DNA of 64,000 nucleotides. Source: Luscinia megarhynchos. Lineage: Eukaryota > Chordata > Aves > Passeriformes > Turdidae. Positions 42,190-62,600 of this stretch are shown in pieces; position 1 is the first letter of the stretch; each line of letters starts with the position of its first letter. The stretch lies in NCBI GenBank assembly GCA_034336665.1, contig CM067592.1:49431783-49495782 (forward strand), written 5' to 3'. A model generated the notes under the pieces. The model searched no databases, was not told where the DNA came from, and saw only the letters and a list, made by a program, of their open reading frames with translations. The position numbers and the translations under genes were made by a program.

Positions 42190-43459
42190 TTATAGCCTGA
42201 AACGGTTGGTCAGAACATAAGACTGGACCACCAGGAGTTCACTCCCAGCCAGAATGGGTTTGTGGAAGACAAACTGAATAGTTTGTCCTGCCTGACCGAC
42301 CAAATGCCTTTGTATAGCAAGGTGACACAACTGGAGAATGACAGAAAGGCTGTGGATGTTGTCTACCTGGACTTCAGCCAAGCCTTTGACACCATCTCCC
42401 ACAGCATCCTCCTGGAGAAACTGCCAGCTCATGGTGTTTGTGAGTGAACTCTGTGCGGGGTAAGGAACTGACTGGATGGCTGGGGCCAAAACATTGTGGT
42501 GAATAGAGTTGAATTCAGCTGGTAGCTGGTCACTAGTGGTGTTCCCCAGGAGTCAGTATTTGGGCCAGATCTGTTTAATGTCTTCATCAGCTACCTGGAT
42601 GAGAGGATAAAGTCCACACTCAGCAAGTTCACAGATGACACCAAGTTGAATGGGAGTGTTGATCTGCAGGGCAGGAAGGCTCTGCAGAGGGATCAGGACA
42701 GCCAGGATCGATGGACTGAAGCCAACTGTGTGAGGTTCCACAAGACCAAGTGCTGAGTGCTGCCTTTGGGTCACAAAAGCCCAGACAGTGCTACAGGCTG
42801 GAGCAGAGTGGCTGGAAAGCTGCTTGGCAGAAAAGGACCTGGGGGTGTTGGTCAACAGCATCTGAACATGGCCCAGCATGTGCCCAGGTAGCCAAGAAGG
42901 ACAATGGCATCCCGGTCTATATTGGCAATAATGTAGCAGGACTTGGGAAGTGATTGTGCCTCTGTACCTGTCAATGGTGAGACCACACCTCGTGTCATGT
43001 GCCCAGTTCTGGGCCCCTCACTACAAGAAAAACTACACTACAAGAAAATTGGGGTGCTGGTATTGCCAGATTTTTGGAACTCAGGCATTTTAGGAACACA
43101 GACAAACATTTAGGTTTAGAAAGGAGATATTGCTTATTGTACAGAGGTTACAAGGTGGAAATTTTTCTACAAGTCAAGCACACCAAGGAGTGAAAACTGA
43201 GAGAATTTATACTCAAAACTTTACATAGACACACTTATCTAATACCTAGTTGCCACCTACCTCTTGCATAGTAATTTATTTTGTGCAGCCTTATGACTGG
43301 TCATTGTGCCTGCATGGGCCTCTTTGGGGGACTCCAGTGGTCACTCTTGCTCATTTGGGGAAGTGTTCCCTACAGAGTTTTGAGCAAAGTTCAGCTTAGG
43401 TCCAGCAGAACAATGGTCTTAATGGTCTTTTCCAACTTTAATGATTCTATGATTCTGTA
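42190..43459 (+). mobile_element. CR1 LINE with reverse transcriptase remnant
   Basis: A plus-orientation CR1 fragment. At 42350-42425 it still reads VYLDFSQAFDTISHSILLEK, the second conserved block of the CR1 reverse transcriptase, but the frame soon breaks. The element ends at cctttaatgattctatgattct-like sequence near 43459. A stretch at about 43050-43385 is not CR1-like and is probably a later insertion. Confidence 0.88.
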
Positions 43460-44638
43460 GGGATAACCAGGCATGCACATGCTTGCTTGTGCCTCAGAGC
43501 CTCAGCATGGTCATGGAAAAGATACAGTGAATCTTCCTAATCCTAAGATCCTAATACCTTGCAACCCTTTCCCCCATAATGATCTCACCACTACCCAGTA
43601 CCAGCAATAATTGACATTTCTCTCTCAAGTCAATTCAACCTGCACTGGCTACACTAGACCTACTATTGTAACTCTCAGCAGTCTCTGAAAGTGTATGCCC
43701 AGAAGAAAGACATAATGTAGAACTACCATGATAGTCTAGAAATGTCTAGTAGCCCCTGATAATGAGGTGTCACAGCAATGCTGACAGCTTGCTAAAGACA
43801 CCTGAGTTTTTTCTACCCTTTGTCACAGGACTGTGACTGCAGTGTTTCTGCCCAGCAAGCTTTTGCTGCGTTCTATGAACTTATGTCTGCATCTGATTAT
43901 TTTCAAAGGGGTAGCATGTACAGAGAAAAGGAAACTCCAAAATGAGCCAAAATACCTCATTTCCAACAGGTTGTATGATATGTCTGCCTTCTCCATCCAC
44001 ATGGTATCAGACCAGAAGTGTTACAGAGATAAAACACCATTACCACTGAAAGATTCAGCTCTGTCCTCTGCCAGGACTGCACCTCTATTGCATTGATTTC
44101 CACTATACTATCAGGCCATGAAATTAGTCTTGATTATAAGGAAGGTAGACAACAAGGGAAAACAGATCCATGTGTCAGTTTCATATTTGCATAACCCAAA
44201 ATTTAGCTTGGAAAAGGACAGAGCAAAATAAGGCAGAAGGTGAAGAGCAGTGGAGCTGTTAGCCTGTGAAATGCATACACGGGTTTAGATCCACTGTATT
44301 TGTGCTTAGCTTCATTCTCTGTTTCTACCACAGCAACTTATTCTTCACTATTCCACTCTTGCAGGAGACTGACTCTTATTTTGGGGGATGAAGCAGCAAT
44401 ACACCAAAGCTGTGGTCTCTCACTTCATAAGCATCTTTACAGTGTCCCTGAGATTACTTCAGGAAAGCAAGCACAGCTTTTTCTGTATACCTTCTTTAAC
44501 AATTTTTAGATTTTAATTGTTAATTAGATTCAAAATTAAATAAGTTCATTGCTGCTCTATATCCAACAGAGATGAAGGAACAATCTAGCACATCCTCTTG
44601 AACTTTACTACTGTGTACAGAGAATATTTCTATCATGC

Positions 44639-45085
44639 TGTTCCAGTTTCAGCTGGGATAGAGCTAATTTCTTCCCAGTAGCTGCTACTGTGTTGTGCTT
44701 TGGATGAGAATGGTATAGATAATTTACTGATATTTTGGTAAGTCTTGTTTATCTGAAGTCTAGGACATTTTGTTGTCTTGTTTTCTCATGCTCTCCCAAA
44801 CTGGGAGGGAGCATAGGAGGGACAGGTGACCAAAGGGATATTCCACACCATAGAATATTGTGCCCAGTACCTAAACTGGGGGAGCTACCAATCTGGGTTT
44901 GAAAAGGGGAGTCTGGCATCAGTCAGAGTTTGGTGAGCAATTGCACTGTGCATCACTTGCTTTTTTCCCCTTTTTTTTATCATTGTTACATTATTTTACT
45001 TTATTTTCAATTATCAAATTGTTTTTATCTCAACATGTAAATATTAATTCAGCTCTCCTTCCCACTCCTCCAAACTGTCCAGCTT
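44639..45085 (+). mobile_element. ERVL-type LTR, 5' copy, 3' end eroded
   Basis: It begins TGTTCC and then ttcagctgggatagagcta, the usual start of the avian ERVL LTR. It shares blocks such as aaagggatattccacacca, ggtgagcaattgca and tttattttcaattat with the LTR at 51983. It is the likely 5' partner of the provirus to its right. The 3' edge is uncertain. Confidence 0.82.
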
Positions 45086-45559
45086 TCAGGTAATGTGCTC
45101 TGGGTAATGTTCCCAGTTATTTACCCTACCTTAAAGAAGACTTGAACCATTTGCAACAACATGCTGGCTCCTAGTAAAAAGACCAGTTGGGTTTCAAAGG
45201 TAGTCAAAGGATATTCAAGACCTTAAAAATTCTTGACTACCATATCAGCCTGGAGGGCAAGGAAGGAAAAAAGAAGGGGGAGGAAAAAATAGGAATGTGT
45301 CCCCCCATAGATTGTTAATCATTCACAGTAAAGAACTCCCAAAGCACTGAGGTGCCTGCAGAACTGAATACATACATGTGATTAGCATCCTGCCCACCAG
45401 CACTGTCCTACCATAGTCCAATTCTACAAAATGCACCACAGAGAACAGGGACTGCAAGTAAAGTATCACTGGTACAATACAGACAAAATGTCACAAATAT
45501 GAGAGCAACTAAGTAATAAGCAAATTGTAACTAGCAATTGTTAAACTACTACAACAAAT

Positions 45560-46310
45560 GATTGTAACTATTTTCTTTAAACACATTTTGCTCAGACCTG
45601 TCCTTATATCAACCTTTTGGGTCCATGCTCAGGTGCCAAAAGGACTGCTGTGGTTTTAGGCTATGGAATTTGGTGCGGGGTTCTTTCTGACCCCCAGGTG
45701 CTCTACAGGCACCTACTTCAGAGCTCTTAGGCTCCTACTTTTCGGGTAATCTTCTAAATAAGCAAAGCAGCTAATAGTTAAAAAGATCATTTATTACAAA
45801 GCACATCTTTTTACAAAGGACATCAGTCTCAAAAGGAAATAGCAAAAGCAATGGCAAGCAATGGCAAAAGCAACAGCAATAAGCAAATGGCTAGAAGCAA
45901 ATGGCTAAAAGCCACAATGGCTAAAAGCAACAACTCTCTGAATACATACTGTTATATAGGATTTCTCTAACAAGCTAAGATGCAAGCTCAGACTACTATT
46001 ATTTAACCTACTAGAATTCTAGTTCCTCAGCACACTGGGTTACATATAGACTACACATACAATCTATTGTGTTCTACCTAAGAAATGTAAGCAATATTCT
46101 TGCTATAACTCTATTATATCTAAGTCCTGTCTACAGCTGTGGGCTTGGAGCCTCTACTGAAGATACCAGTATTTTTGCAACCTTCAGTAGAACACTCTCT
46201 GCTACCGTGGTATCTGAGGCCTTTTACTCACTAAAAACATCAGAATTCACTTTAAGACTTATTCAATCCCTGCATTCTGTTTTCTGAAATCAGAGACACC
46301 TCTGACTCAC
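45560..46310 (-). mobile_element. Candidate LTR of another family, minus orientation
   Basis: It is not related by eye to the ERVL LTRs. On the minus strand it contains AATAAATGATCTTTTTAAC, a poly(A)-signal arrangement common in avian LTRs, and it interrupts the ERVL leader region. It also holds imperfect repeats of caaatggct/agcaa at 45843-45925. Family and edges are not established. Confidence 0.4.
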
Positions 46311-46320
46311 TGACTCCAGC

Positions 46321-46896
46321 ATTAGGCCAGATGGAAATTAAGCACAACGCAACCACTTGCTCAATTCCACCCCCTTTTCTTCACCTCCAACCCAGTGCAA
46401 TGGGGAGAAGATCAACTAAAATTCGTATGTTGAGATAAGAACAGTTTAATAATTGAAAATTAAGTAAAATACAATAAAAATGGGAAATAATAATGATAAT
46501 AAAACCAAAACAAACAGGTGATCTATAGTGCAATTATTCACCACCTGCTGACTGATATCAGGCTCCTCCCTCCAGTACCCAGAGTGGTTGCTCTTCCAGA
46601 TAACTCTCCCCACTTTATATACAAGGCATGATGTTCTCTTGAATGGAATATCCCTTTGGCCAGTTCAGGTCACTTGTTCCAGCTATGCTCCCTCCCAGTT
46701 TGGGTTTTTTTATGTATCTTCTCACTGGCAGAGCATGAGACAAGAAGGGAAAAAAGTCCTTGACTTTGGATAAGAACAATTAACAAGAACCAAAACAACA
46801 GTGTGTTATCAACACCATTCTCATTCTAAATCCAAAACATAGCACTGTAACAGCTACTGAGAAGAAATTAACTCTGCCCTAGCTGTTACCAGAACA
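46321..46896 (-). mobile_element. ERVL-type solo LTR, inverted
   Basis: Its reverse complement starts TGTTCTGG at 46896 and follows the LTR at 51983 closely, including tctcatgctctgccagtgag and tatataaa. It lacks adjoining internal sequence in its own orientation, so it is best read as a solo LTR that landed inside the older provirus. Confidence 0.82.
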
Positions 46897-49800
46897 GCTG
46901 AATAGTTTGGAGTGCCAGGGTGTGTGTGATTTTATGAGGAAGTATATAGGGCAGTGGACACCTTCAAGATGTTTGCACCTTACCCCTGAGCAAATGGGTA
47001 AGAAAACTAGTAAACTACTTTTTAAAAGTGTGCTGTCACCCTGGAAGCCCAGAGAGGACTTGAATCACTGCAACATGTTGTGGCCTGGCCCAGGCTTACT
47101 GAGCCATGGTCAACACTGCTCACTAGTCTCAGGGGGAAAAGAAGACCTCAGAATCTGACAATGAGATGAAAACAGGCCATGCAGCTGCTCCAGCCACTGT
47201 GAAACATTGCAACTGCTCCAACCCCAGTGAGAGGAACTGCCACTGAATCCACTGAAACAGAATCTACAGGTGCCAGTGTCAGTTACCCCTGGACAGAAGA
47301 AAAAGAAACATACATTGAAGTCACCCTGCAAAAAACCTTTAGCAAAAGCAGTCAAGGAGAACAGGAAGAATGACGAGAACAAAGAAGCAGCAGCATCACA
47401 AGGGTGAATTACAGAGACATCATCAAGGCCATCACAGGAACTGAAAGAGGAGACAGAAGAGACAACCACAACTTGATCCTTTCCCTGAGTGAGCTGCAGG
47501 AGATACAAGAAGATTTCAGTCATTGTCCAGGAGAGTGTATAATCACCTGGCTGCTCTGGTGCTGGATAACAGAGCCAGCACTATGGCATTAAGAGAGCAA
47601 AGAAGGCAGGGAGCAGGGATCACTTGCTGAGAAACCAGCACTGACAAAGCAATGGGAAAAAAGACACAAGTCCTTTGTCTGTGGAGGTGACTCGTATCAA
47701 ATGTGAGGGCAAGGCGTCCCTATAAAGAAGATATTCCATGTAACTTAAGCAAATGGGCTGAGAAGGCTATTAAATCCCCGAGGGAATTAGCCATATGAGA
47801 AATTATTTACTTTGACCTGGACAATGTGCAGCTCCCCCCAGGTCCAGATGATGTCTTGTGTCATTGATTCATGGTGGAAATTTGTAAGAGTGCACCAACA
47901 TGCATGCCAAGCCCTTGTCAACAATAGTTTGGAAAGATGGTGCTCAACCCAGAGTAGGTGGTTTTCCACATCCAGGAATATAAACACAATGTTCCTTCCC
48001 CATCACTGCAGCTGTGGAAAAGCTATCAAATAAACTGGTAGATAAACCGAGGGGCTTCAAGGTAAACTCAGGGTTTTCAGCATTTCAGGGCCCCCTGTAG
48101 GGGCCCCTATTTTTACAGCTGACAGCAGATGTGCTCTTGCTTGAGAAAGGATATAGAAGATACACACCACAGGGTACCTAATGATTTTACCAGCAGGACC
48201 ACAGAGAGGATACGAGAGAGTGGGATGAACAATCCACCTTGATCCTGGATGCACAGGTGCAGGAAGTGCAGGGGAAAACAACCACAGTACAATTTTTTCC
48301 CAGGGAGGTTGCTGGTTCAGTCTCCAGCAGACAGTTTTCCAGGCAGAATGGAAGGTTTTGGCATACTACTGACCCTATGGAGAGAAGTTCTAGCCCATTT
48401 CCACAGGATGTTATTGGGGAACCTTGAGATCAGTGAGAGGGGCCCTGGCTCTAGCCAGGTGGAGGAGAGAGATAACTGGGTTTACTGGACTGTGTGGACA
48501 CACATCCATTGTGTGGATTCAATGGCCTGGCACATCAGCCCTGCAGGATTACAAGGCTTTGGTAGACACTGGTGCACAGTGTACCCTAATGCCATCAAGC
48601 TTTATAGGGACAGAATCCATTTGTAGTTCTGGAGTGACAGCAGAGTCCAAACAGCTAACTCTGTTGGAGGCGAGATTAGTCCAACTGCGAATTAGAGGCA
48701 AAAGCATCCTAGTGCCTGGACCAGAGGTTCCATACATCCTGGGCATAGGCTGTGTCGGGAGATGATATTTCAGAGATCCAAGAGGGTACTGGTGAGCTTT
48801 TGGTATAACTTCCCTGGAGACAAAGGAAATTAAACAGTGACCTTGCCTGGTCTCTCAGAGGACTCTTCTGCTGTGGGGTTGCTGAAGGCTGAAGAGCAGC
48901 AGGTGCCAGTCACTGCCACCATGGTACATGGAGGTGATAAGGCTCCAACCAAGACTCTGTAACTCCTGCCCATAGGGGGGTTTGCTGACTGGAGACCCAA
49001 GCAGTGATCAGCAGGACCTGCTTACCCCTTAACAGTCCCATATGGCAAGTGGGAAAATCTCATGGGGATGGAGATGAAGAGTAGAATATCATGTCCTGAT
49101 TGAATTCCACCTCTGAGTGCTGCCACACCCGGTGTTCTGCAGCATCCATATGAACACAAGTCAAAGGCAGCCCAGTGGTGCCTCCACTGACATTGCTGAT
49201 GTGTTTTTCTCAATCCCTCTGGCAAAGTTTGTTTTCATTTGGAGGGATGTCCAGCAGAGCTGGAACCAGCTGTAATGGCACAGAAACGCAGCCCCACCAT
49301 CTGCCACAGAGTGATTCAGGCTGCACTGGAGCAGGGTGAAGCTCCAGAACACCTGGAATATATTGATGATATCTTTGTTTGGGGAAAGAAATACTGCAAG
49401 AGACGTTTTTGAAAAAGGAAAGAAAATAACCCAAATCCTTCTAAACCTCATTTTTTCCATCAAACAGGGTAAGGTAAAGGGACCTGCATAGAACATGCAA
49501 ATTTGAGGAATAAAACAGCAAGATGGACATCACCAGGTCCCAATGGACATTAGTAGTATGACAGTGATGTGCCCACCAGCTAACTAGAAATAAACACTGG
49601 CTTTTTTAGGTGATATGGGATTTTGGAGGATGAACATTTTAAATTAGTCTGACTGTAAGCTCTCTCTAGCAAGTGACACAGAAGAGGAATGATTTTGAAT
49701 GAGACCCTTAGCAGCAAAAAGTCTTTGAATAAAGCAAATAGGAGATAGCTCATGCTGTATCGCTTGGGCCAGTCTGAATAGGGAAAGATGTAGAAGATGT

Positions 49801-51982
49801 GCCTTATACTGAAGCTGAAGAGAATGGTTCTTCCTGGAGCCTCTGACAGAAAGCACCAGGTGAGGCTAGGGGTTTGATTCCCAGCTTTTTTTAAATTGGG
49901 CATACAGAGGATTTGAGGCCTATTGTACTCCAAATAAAAAGGAGATGCAAGGTAGCTTATGGTGTCCAAGCCATTTTGGAGGTGATTGGTACTGAAGCAC
50001 AGCTCCTCCTGGTACACTGGCTGTCCATGACGGACTGGATGTTCAAAAAGGATGATCTCCTCTACACATCATGCAACCAGTGCTACATGGAGTGAGTGAG
50101 CTGCACTGGGCGCACAACAAGCTTGGATAGGAAACCTCACCATCCAGGAATCTTAGGGGCGATCACAGACTGACTAGAAGGCAAAGATTTTGGAATGTCA
50201 CCAGAAGGAGAGGTAATGTGTGCTCGAGAGGCCCCACTATGTAATAAATTACCAGAAAGGAAGGAGCAATATGCCTTTTTTATTTGGGCCCTTGCTGTCT
50301 TGTGGGAAAGCACCAGAGATGGAAAGCAGCTTGAGTCCCCCGCAACAAGTCACAGAAGCTGCTGAAGGAGAAGGTGAACTGAGTCAGTTTGCAGTGTTGA
50401 AAGACATCCAGTTGGCCTTAGACGTTGCTGAATGAGAGAAATGGCTGATGCCTTTTACTGATTCACAGACGGTGGCAAACACTCTGTGGGTGTGGTTGCA
50501 GAAATGGAAGAACAATTGGCAATGTAGGGATAAACCCATCTAGGCTGCTGCCTTGTGGGAAGATATTGCTGCCCGGATGGAGAGCCTGGTTGTGAAGGTA
50601 CGTCATGTACCCAAGCGTTGAGCCACTGAGGAACATTGGAACAACCAGCAGGTGGATCAGACTTCTAGGACTCAGGAGTTTCTGGTGGACCTGGACTGGC
50701 AACTCAAGGGTAAATTATTTCTAGCTTGGTGGGCCCATGACACCTTGGACACCAAGGAGGAGGTGCAACATAGAGATGACGCTGGGATTGAGACGTGGAC
50801 TTAACTAAGAACACTGTGTCTCAGGTTATCCAAGAATATGAAACATGAGCTGCCATAAAGCAGGCCAAGCGGGTAAAGCCCCTTTGGCATGGAGGATGGT
50901 GGCTGAAATATAAATATGGGGAAAGCTTGGCAGATTGATCATATCACATCTCCCCAATTTGACATCATATATCAAATCTGTCATGGCAAGTGCCATGTTT
51001 TACAGTGGTTGGAAGAGCCTCTGCACAGCTGGGGTGCCCTGTGCCCTGTGCCTCACACCACTGCCTGGAACACCATCTGGGCCTGGAAAAGCAAATCCCG
51101 TGGCACCCCAGAAAGATCTGAACCAGACAGTGGAACTCTCTTCCTCATAGCCATTTGGGCCAAAGAACATGGCATTGAGTGGATGCATCATTCCCTGCCA
51201 TGCACCAGCCTCTGGAAAGAATGAATTATATAATGGATTGTTAAAGACTACACTGAGACCAATGGGTTGTGGGACATCTGAATAGTGGGATACATATTTA
51301 GCAAAGGCCACCTGGTTAGACACCAGAGGATCTGCCAACCAGGCTGGTCCTGCCCAAAGTTTTTATGTAGAGTAGAAGGGGATACATTTCCTGTAATGCA
51401 TACTAAAAACATGCTGGGAAAAAGAGTCTGGGTAATGCCTGTCCCAGGTAAAGGGAAACACATCTGTGGGATGTGGACCAGGTGCACTTGGTGGGTCATG
51501 CTGGAGGATGGAGAAGTCCTGTGTGTGCCTCAAGGCGACTTGATTTTAGGTGAAAATAGTGAATGAATTAACATGTATGATGTTTGTCACTATGCAACAC
51601 CCTATAACTGTGTTTGTATCACCTCACAGCATTGATCTGAACCACAACTGTTCTTGGGATCTGAGCCTGACTTCCCTCTGATCATCACACTCACAAAGAA
51701 TGAACTTTGATAAAACCAAACAACTGCAGCAGTACTGGGATCAGAACCGAGTCAAATGCACAGCATGCAACAATCCAACACCTTGTACCATCTTTTCTGC
51801 TTGAAAGACTCTTACCAAGGATGAAGGCCAAAGTAATGGACTAAATGAATTCAACAAACTCCTTTTTTTTTTAGTTGTGTGTGCATTCTATGAACACTTA
51901 ACAGAGTGTTCCATTGACTAAGAGAATGATGTTTGTTTATCTATCAAAACAGATAAATAGGGAAGGTGGGGATATTGGGGAG
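46897..51982 (+). mobile_element. Decayed ERVL-like provirus internal region (gag-pro-pol remnants)
   Basis: Plus-orientation retroviral order. gag-like sequence lies around 46.9-47.6 kb. A protease-like active-site motif D-T-G is at 48565-48573. Reverse transcriptase sequence with the YIDD catalytic motif is at 49359-49370. RNase H to integrase remnants lie around 50.4-51.55 kb. Each segment is cut by stops and frameshifts, and no frame exceeds about 150 codons. I see no envelope gene, which agrees with ERVL elements. A purine-rich tract lies just before the 3' LTR. It cannot encode working proteins as it stands. Confidence 0.8.
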
Positions 51983-52596
51983 TGTGAAACTTGGCATGAC
52001 ACAGATGATATGGAATAAGTGGTGGGTATTATCGTGGTTACAATTAAGGTAATTTCTTCTCAGTAGCTGTTACAGTGCTGTGTTTTGGATTCAGAATGGG
52101 AATGGAGCTGGTAAGACAGTGATGTTTTGGTTTTTGCTAAATTGTGCTTATCCAAAGTCAAGGACTCTTCTTCCCCTCCTTGTCTCATGCTCTGCCAGTG
52201 AGACACATAAAAAAACCCAAACTGTGAGGGAGCATAGCTGGGACAAGTGGTTGAACTTTGGCTGAACTGGTCAAAGGGATATTCCACACCAGAGAACATC
52301 ATGCCTGGTATATAAACTGGGAGGTTACCCAGAAGGCTGGTGGATCTGGGTACAGGAAGGGGAGTCTGGCATCGGTCGTGGCTGGTGAGCAATTGCATCG
52401 TACATCACTTTGTTTTTCTTATTATTTCCCATTATCGTATTTTACTTTATTTTCAATTATTAAACTGTTCTTATCTCAACACAGATATTTTACTTGAATT
52501 GTCGTCCCCATTCTACCAGGGTGGGGGGAAAAGAGAGAAGAGTTTAAGAAGCAGCTTCAAGGTGTTTCATCGCCAGCTGAGCATAAAACTAAAACA
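51983..52596 (+). mobile_element. ERVL-type LTR, 3' copy
   Basis: It contains the LTR blocks tctgccagtgagacacat, tggtatataaactggg (TATA region) and ggtgagcaattgcat, and a probable end near 52596. It is in the same orientation as the pol remnants, as expected for the 3' LTR. Confidence 0.83.
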
Positions 52597-53814
52597 ATGT
52601 GTTTTTGAATATGTTATTTTAAACAGAAAACTGAAACATGTCAAAAATGTGCAAAAGGTCAGGAGGAGCAAGCTCAAAACCACTCCCAGAATCAATCTCC
52701 TCAGAAGGCAGCTAACAAGGCACTGTTTTCAGCAGTTTCCTTCCAAGGAACTCACTTTTACAGGTGTGTTGATAGGAGAAAGACTATGCTCCCATCTTTC
52801 CTTCCCCAGTACAATTACTAAAGAGGAATAAGATAGCAGAATCCCTGTTACCAGCAAATCACAGAAACTCTCTGACCTGGGCTGTTACAGAGCAAATCAC
52901 AGACTGCTGTTATGCATTATTTATTCTAAGTACTCAGGGGTCTGATCAGAAGAGATAAATGTAATGAATATTTAAGATTTAAAATTTAAGACTAATTAAG
53001 TCTGCATATATAAAATTTTATTTACATAAGGCATCAAAATTGCCCTTTTTAACAAAAGGGTCATTTTCCCCTTTAACCAATGCTTTGGTGAAATTTAATA
53101 GACTAATGTTCACTGGTATACTTTTTCTGAACAAGTAGGTATAATCCAATGTACAAGATGAAAAACCACAAAATATCCAAGCATACTGTTTCATGAATTA
53201 TTCTGTAAAACAAAGAATTAAGGCTTGTTTGCATCACAATGATGATCAATCATGCATCATTTATTCCCACAAAGAATCAAATCAGTATCCAAGTGAAGTA
53301 GGAATAGCAGTAGTCTTGTATAATCCCCATATTGTTCACATGGAAAAAAAACCTATTTGGCATCTTAGATTGAAAAGTAGGGGGAAAAAGAAGAAAACAG
53401 AAAATAGTCCTTGCTTCGGAATCCTTTATAAGCATTTTCAGTTTCCACTTTTAGGAACCCCTCAGTTTAAAGAAGAAAACTGGGACTTGTCAAGGTTTGA
53501 ACTAAAAACATTCTCAGAAAGCCCAGAGTTATGGTTTCATTGATGATGAATATGAAGTATCTAGCAAAAAATACATTGTCTGGAATAATGAATTCCACAC
53601 TGATATCCCCAAATAAATGGCATATATACTTAGGCTGAGCTTTTTTAATAGGTCTGATTTATAAAAATGGTAAACCTGTATTATGCTTCGGCCTGATGTA
53701 ATAGTTCCTGAGTTTTAGATCACTGCTAAGCCACAGCAGACAAAACTCTGAATGATGTCATGAAAAGTTTTGCAAATCACTTTCAGCAACAGCACACATT
53801 TTGTTCTGCAACTT
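52597..53814. other. DNAJC25 downstream/3'-UTR region
   Basis: AT-rich, no other gene seen. Minus-strand AATAAA hexamers (for example at 53260-53265) could end DNAJC25 transcripts about 550 bases after the stop. Which one is used cannot be told. Confidence 0.45.
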
Positions 53815-61335
<7,521 letters not shown>

Positions 61336-61449
61336 GGGAAGAAACCTTTGAAGTACTTCCTGAGCCTGTACCTGGTTTGGGCTTGCTTCTGGTAGAGCTC
61401 AGAGTCTGACCACCTGCCATTGGAGTCCAACGCAATTTAACTGGCAGTC

Positions 61450-61575
61450 TCCCTCACCTGAGAGCTGTCTGGATGTAATCCTGTACCATGTCCTCTAGGG
61501 TGGCCCTGCTTGGGCAGGGAGATTGGACCTGATATCCTTCCAGCCTGACCCACTTGGTGATTCTGAGTTATTCTT
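61450..61575 (+). mobile_element. Second CR1 tail fragment
   Basis: The ggatgtaatcctgtaccatg and ctagggtggccctgcttg blocks followed by a decayed tail (ggtgattctgagttattct) match another CR1 3' end. Confidence 0.7.
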
Positions 61576-62024
61576 TATGCACAGCTCTCTGAAATGGTGC
61601 CTTGACACCAAGTCTGCCACCTGTGATGTTCTGTACCCAAAGACTTCTCCTGGAAAGGAGGATTGCATCTCTGCTCTGGTGTAACCACCAGGAACATCAC
61701 CTCAGTGTTTGAACTTTCCTAGAAAAGGAGATATGGTCTTGATGCTGTAAATATTCAGCACAGAAACGCTCAGCTCATCAGAGAGAATGTTCTGTTCTTA
61801 AAGCTAGAAATGGGTGTACCTCCCACGTGGCTGGTCTCCTCTGCCTGTCTCTTTTCTGCATTAATAAATGCTTATAATTTCCATCAGTTGTGAATGGGTC
61901 CCAAATCTGCTTCCTAAATAATAATAAAAAAAAAAGGCTACCTCTTTGCACCTGATTAGACCCCAGCCTCTCAGCATTGGAGGCTCGGAGTCAACTTCTC
62001 AGACTGTGACCTTAAAAAATTGTG

Positions 62025-62600
62025 GTGGGTTGACCTGGGCTGGGTGACTGGTGCCCACTAAGCTGTTCTATCACTTCCCCTTCCCAGCTGGATGGGAGAG
62101 AGAGTAAGATGGAAAATGACTTGTTGATTGAGATCAGGCAGTTTACTAAAGCAAAAGCAAAAATTTATGCACACACAAGCAAAGAGGAAGAAGATAATTT
62201 TATTCTCTACTTTCTGTCTGCTAAGCCATATCTGGCCATTTCCTGGGGAGTGGGACTTCAGGATGCATAGAAGTTGTTCTGGAATGCAAACACTGTAAAA
62301 AATGAATGCCCCCTGTTCCTCCTTCCCTCAGCTTTTTGTCTGAGCTGACATCATATGCCTTGGAATATTGCTTTGGTCGGTTTGGCTCAGCTGTCCTGGT
62401 TGTGTCCCCTCCCAGGACGCTGGCACCCCCAGCCCCCTTGATGGAGGGAGGAATGTTGGAGAGACAGTGTGGTGCTGTGCCAGTGCTGCCCAGCAATAGC
62501 CAAAACACTGGGGTGTTATCAGCACCTTTCCAGCTACCTGTGCAAAGGGCAGCAGCACTGTGGGGGCTGTTAGGGGGAGATGAGCTCCTGCTCAGCCTAC
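62025..62600 (-). mobile_element. Decayed ERVL-type solo LTR, minus orientation
   Basis: In reverse complement it has ggaggggacacaaccagg, ccaaagcaatattccaagg and a downstream tttatt-rich section in the order of avian ERVL LTRs. The plus-strand left edge reads gtggtgggttgacctggg. No internal region is attached. It ends about 390 bases before the CpG island to its right. Confidence 0.65.

Noticed and set aside
42262..42447. Reverse-transcriptase-like frame as a host gene
   Set aside because: It is a CR1 LINE remnant, short and broken, followed by a typical CR1 tail.
46897..51982. A domesticated retroviral gene in the ERV
   Set aside because: All frames are short and repeatedly stopped. No envelope gene or conserved long frame is present.
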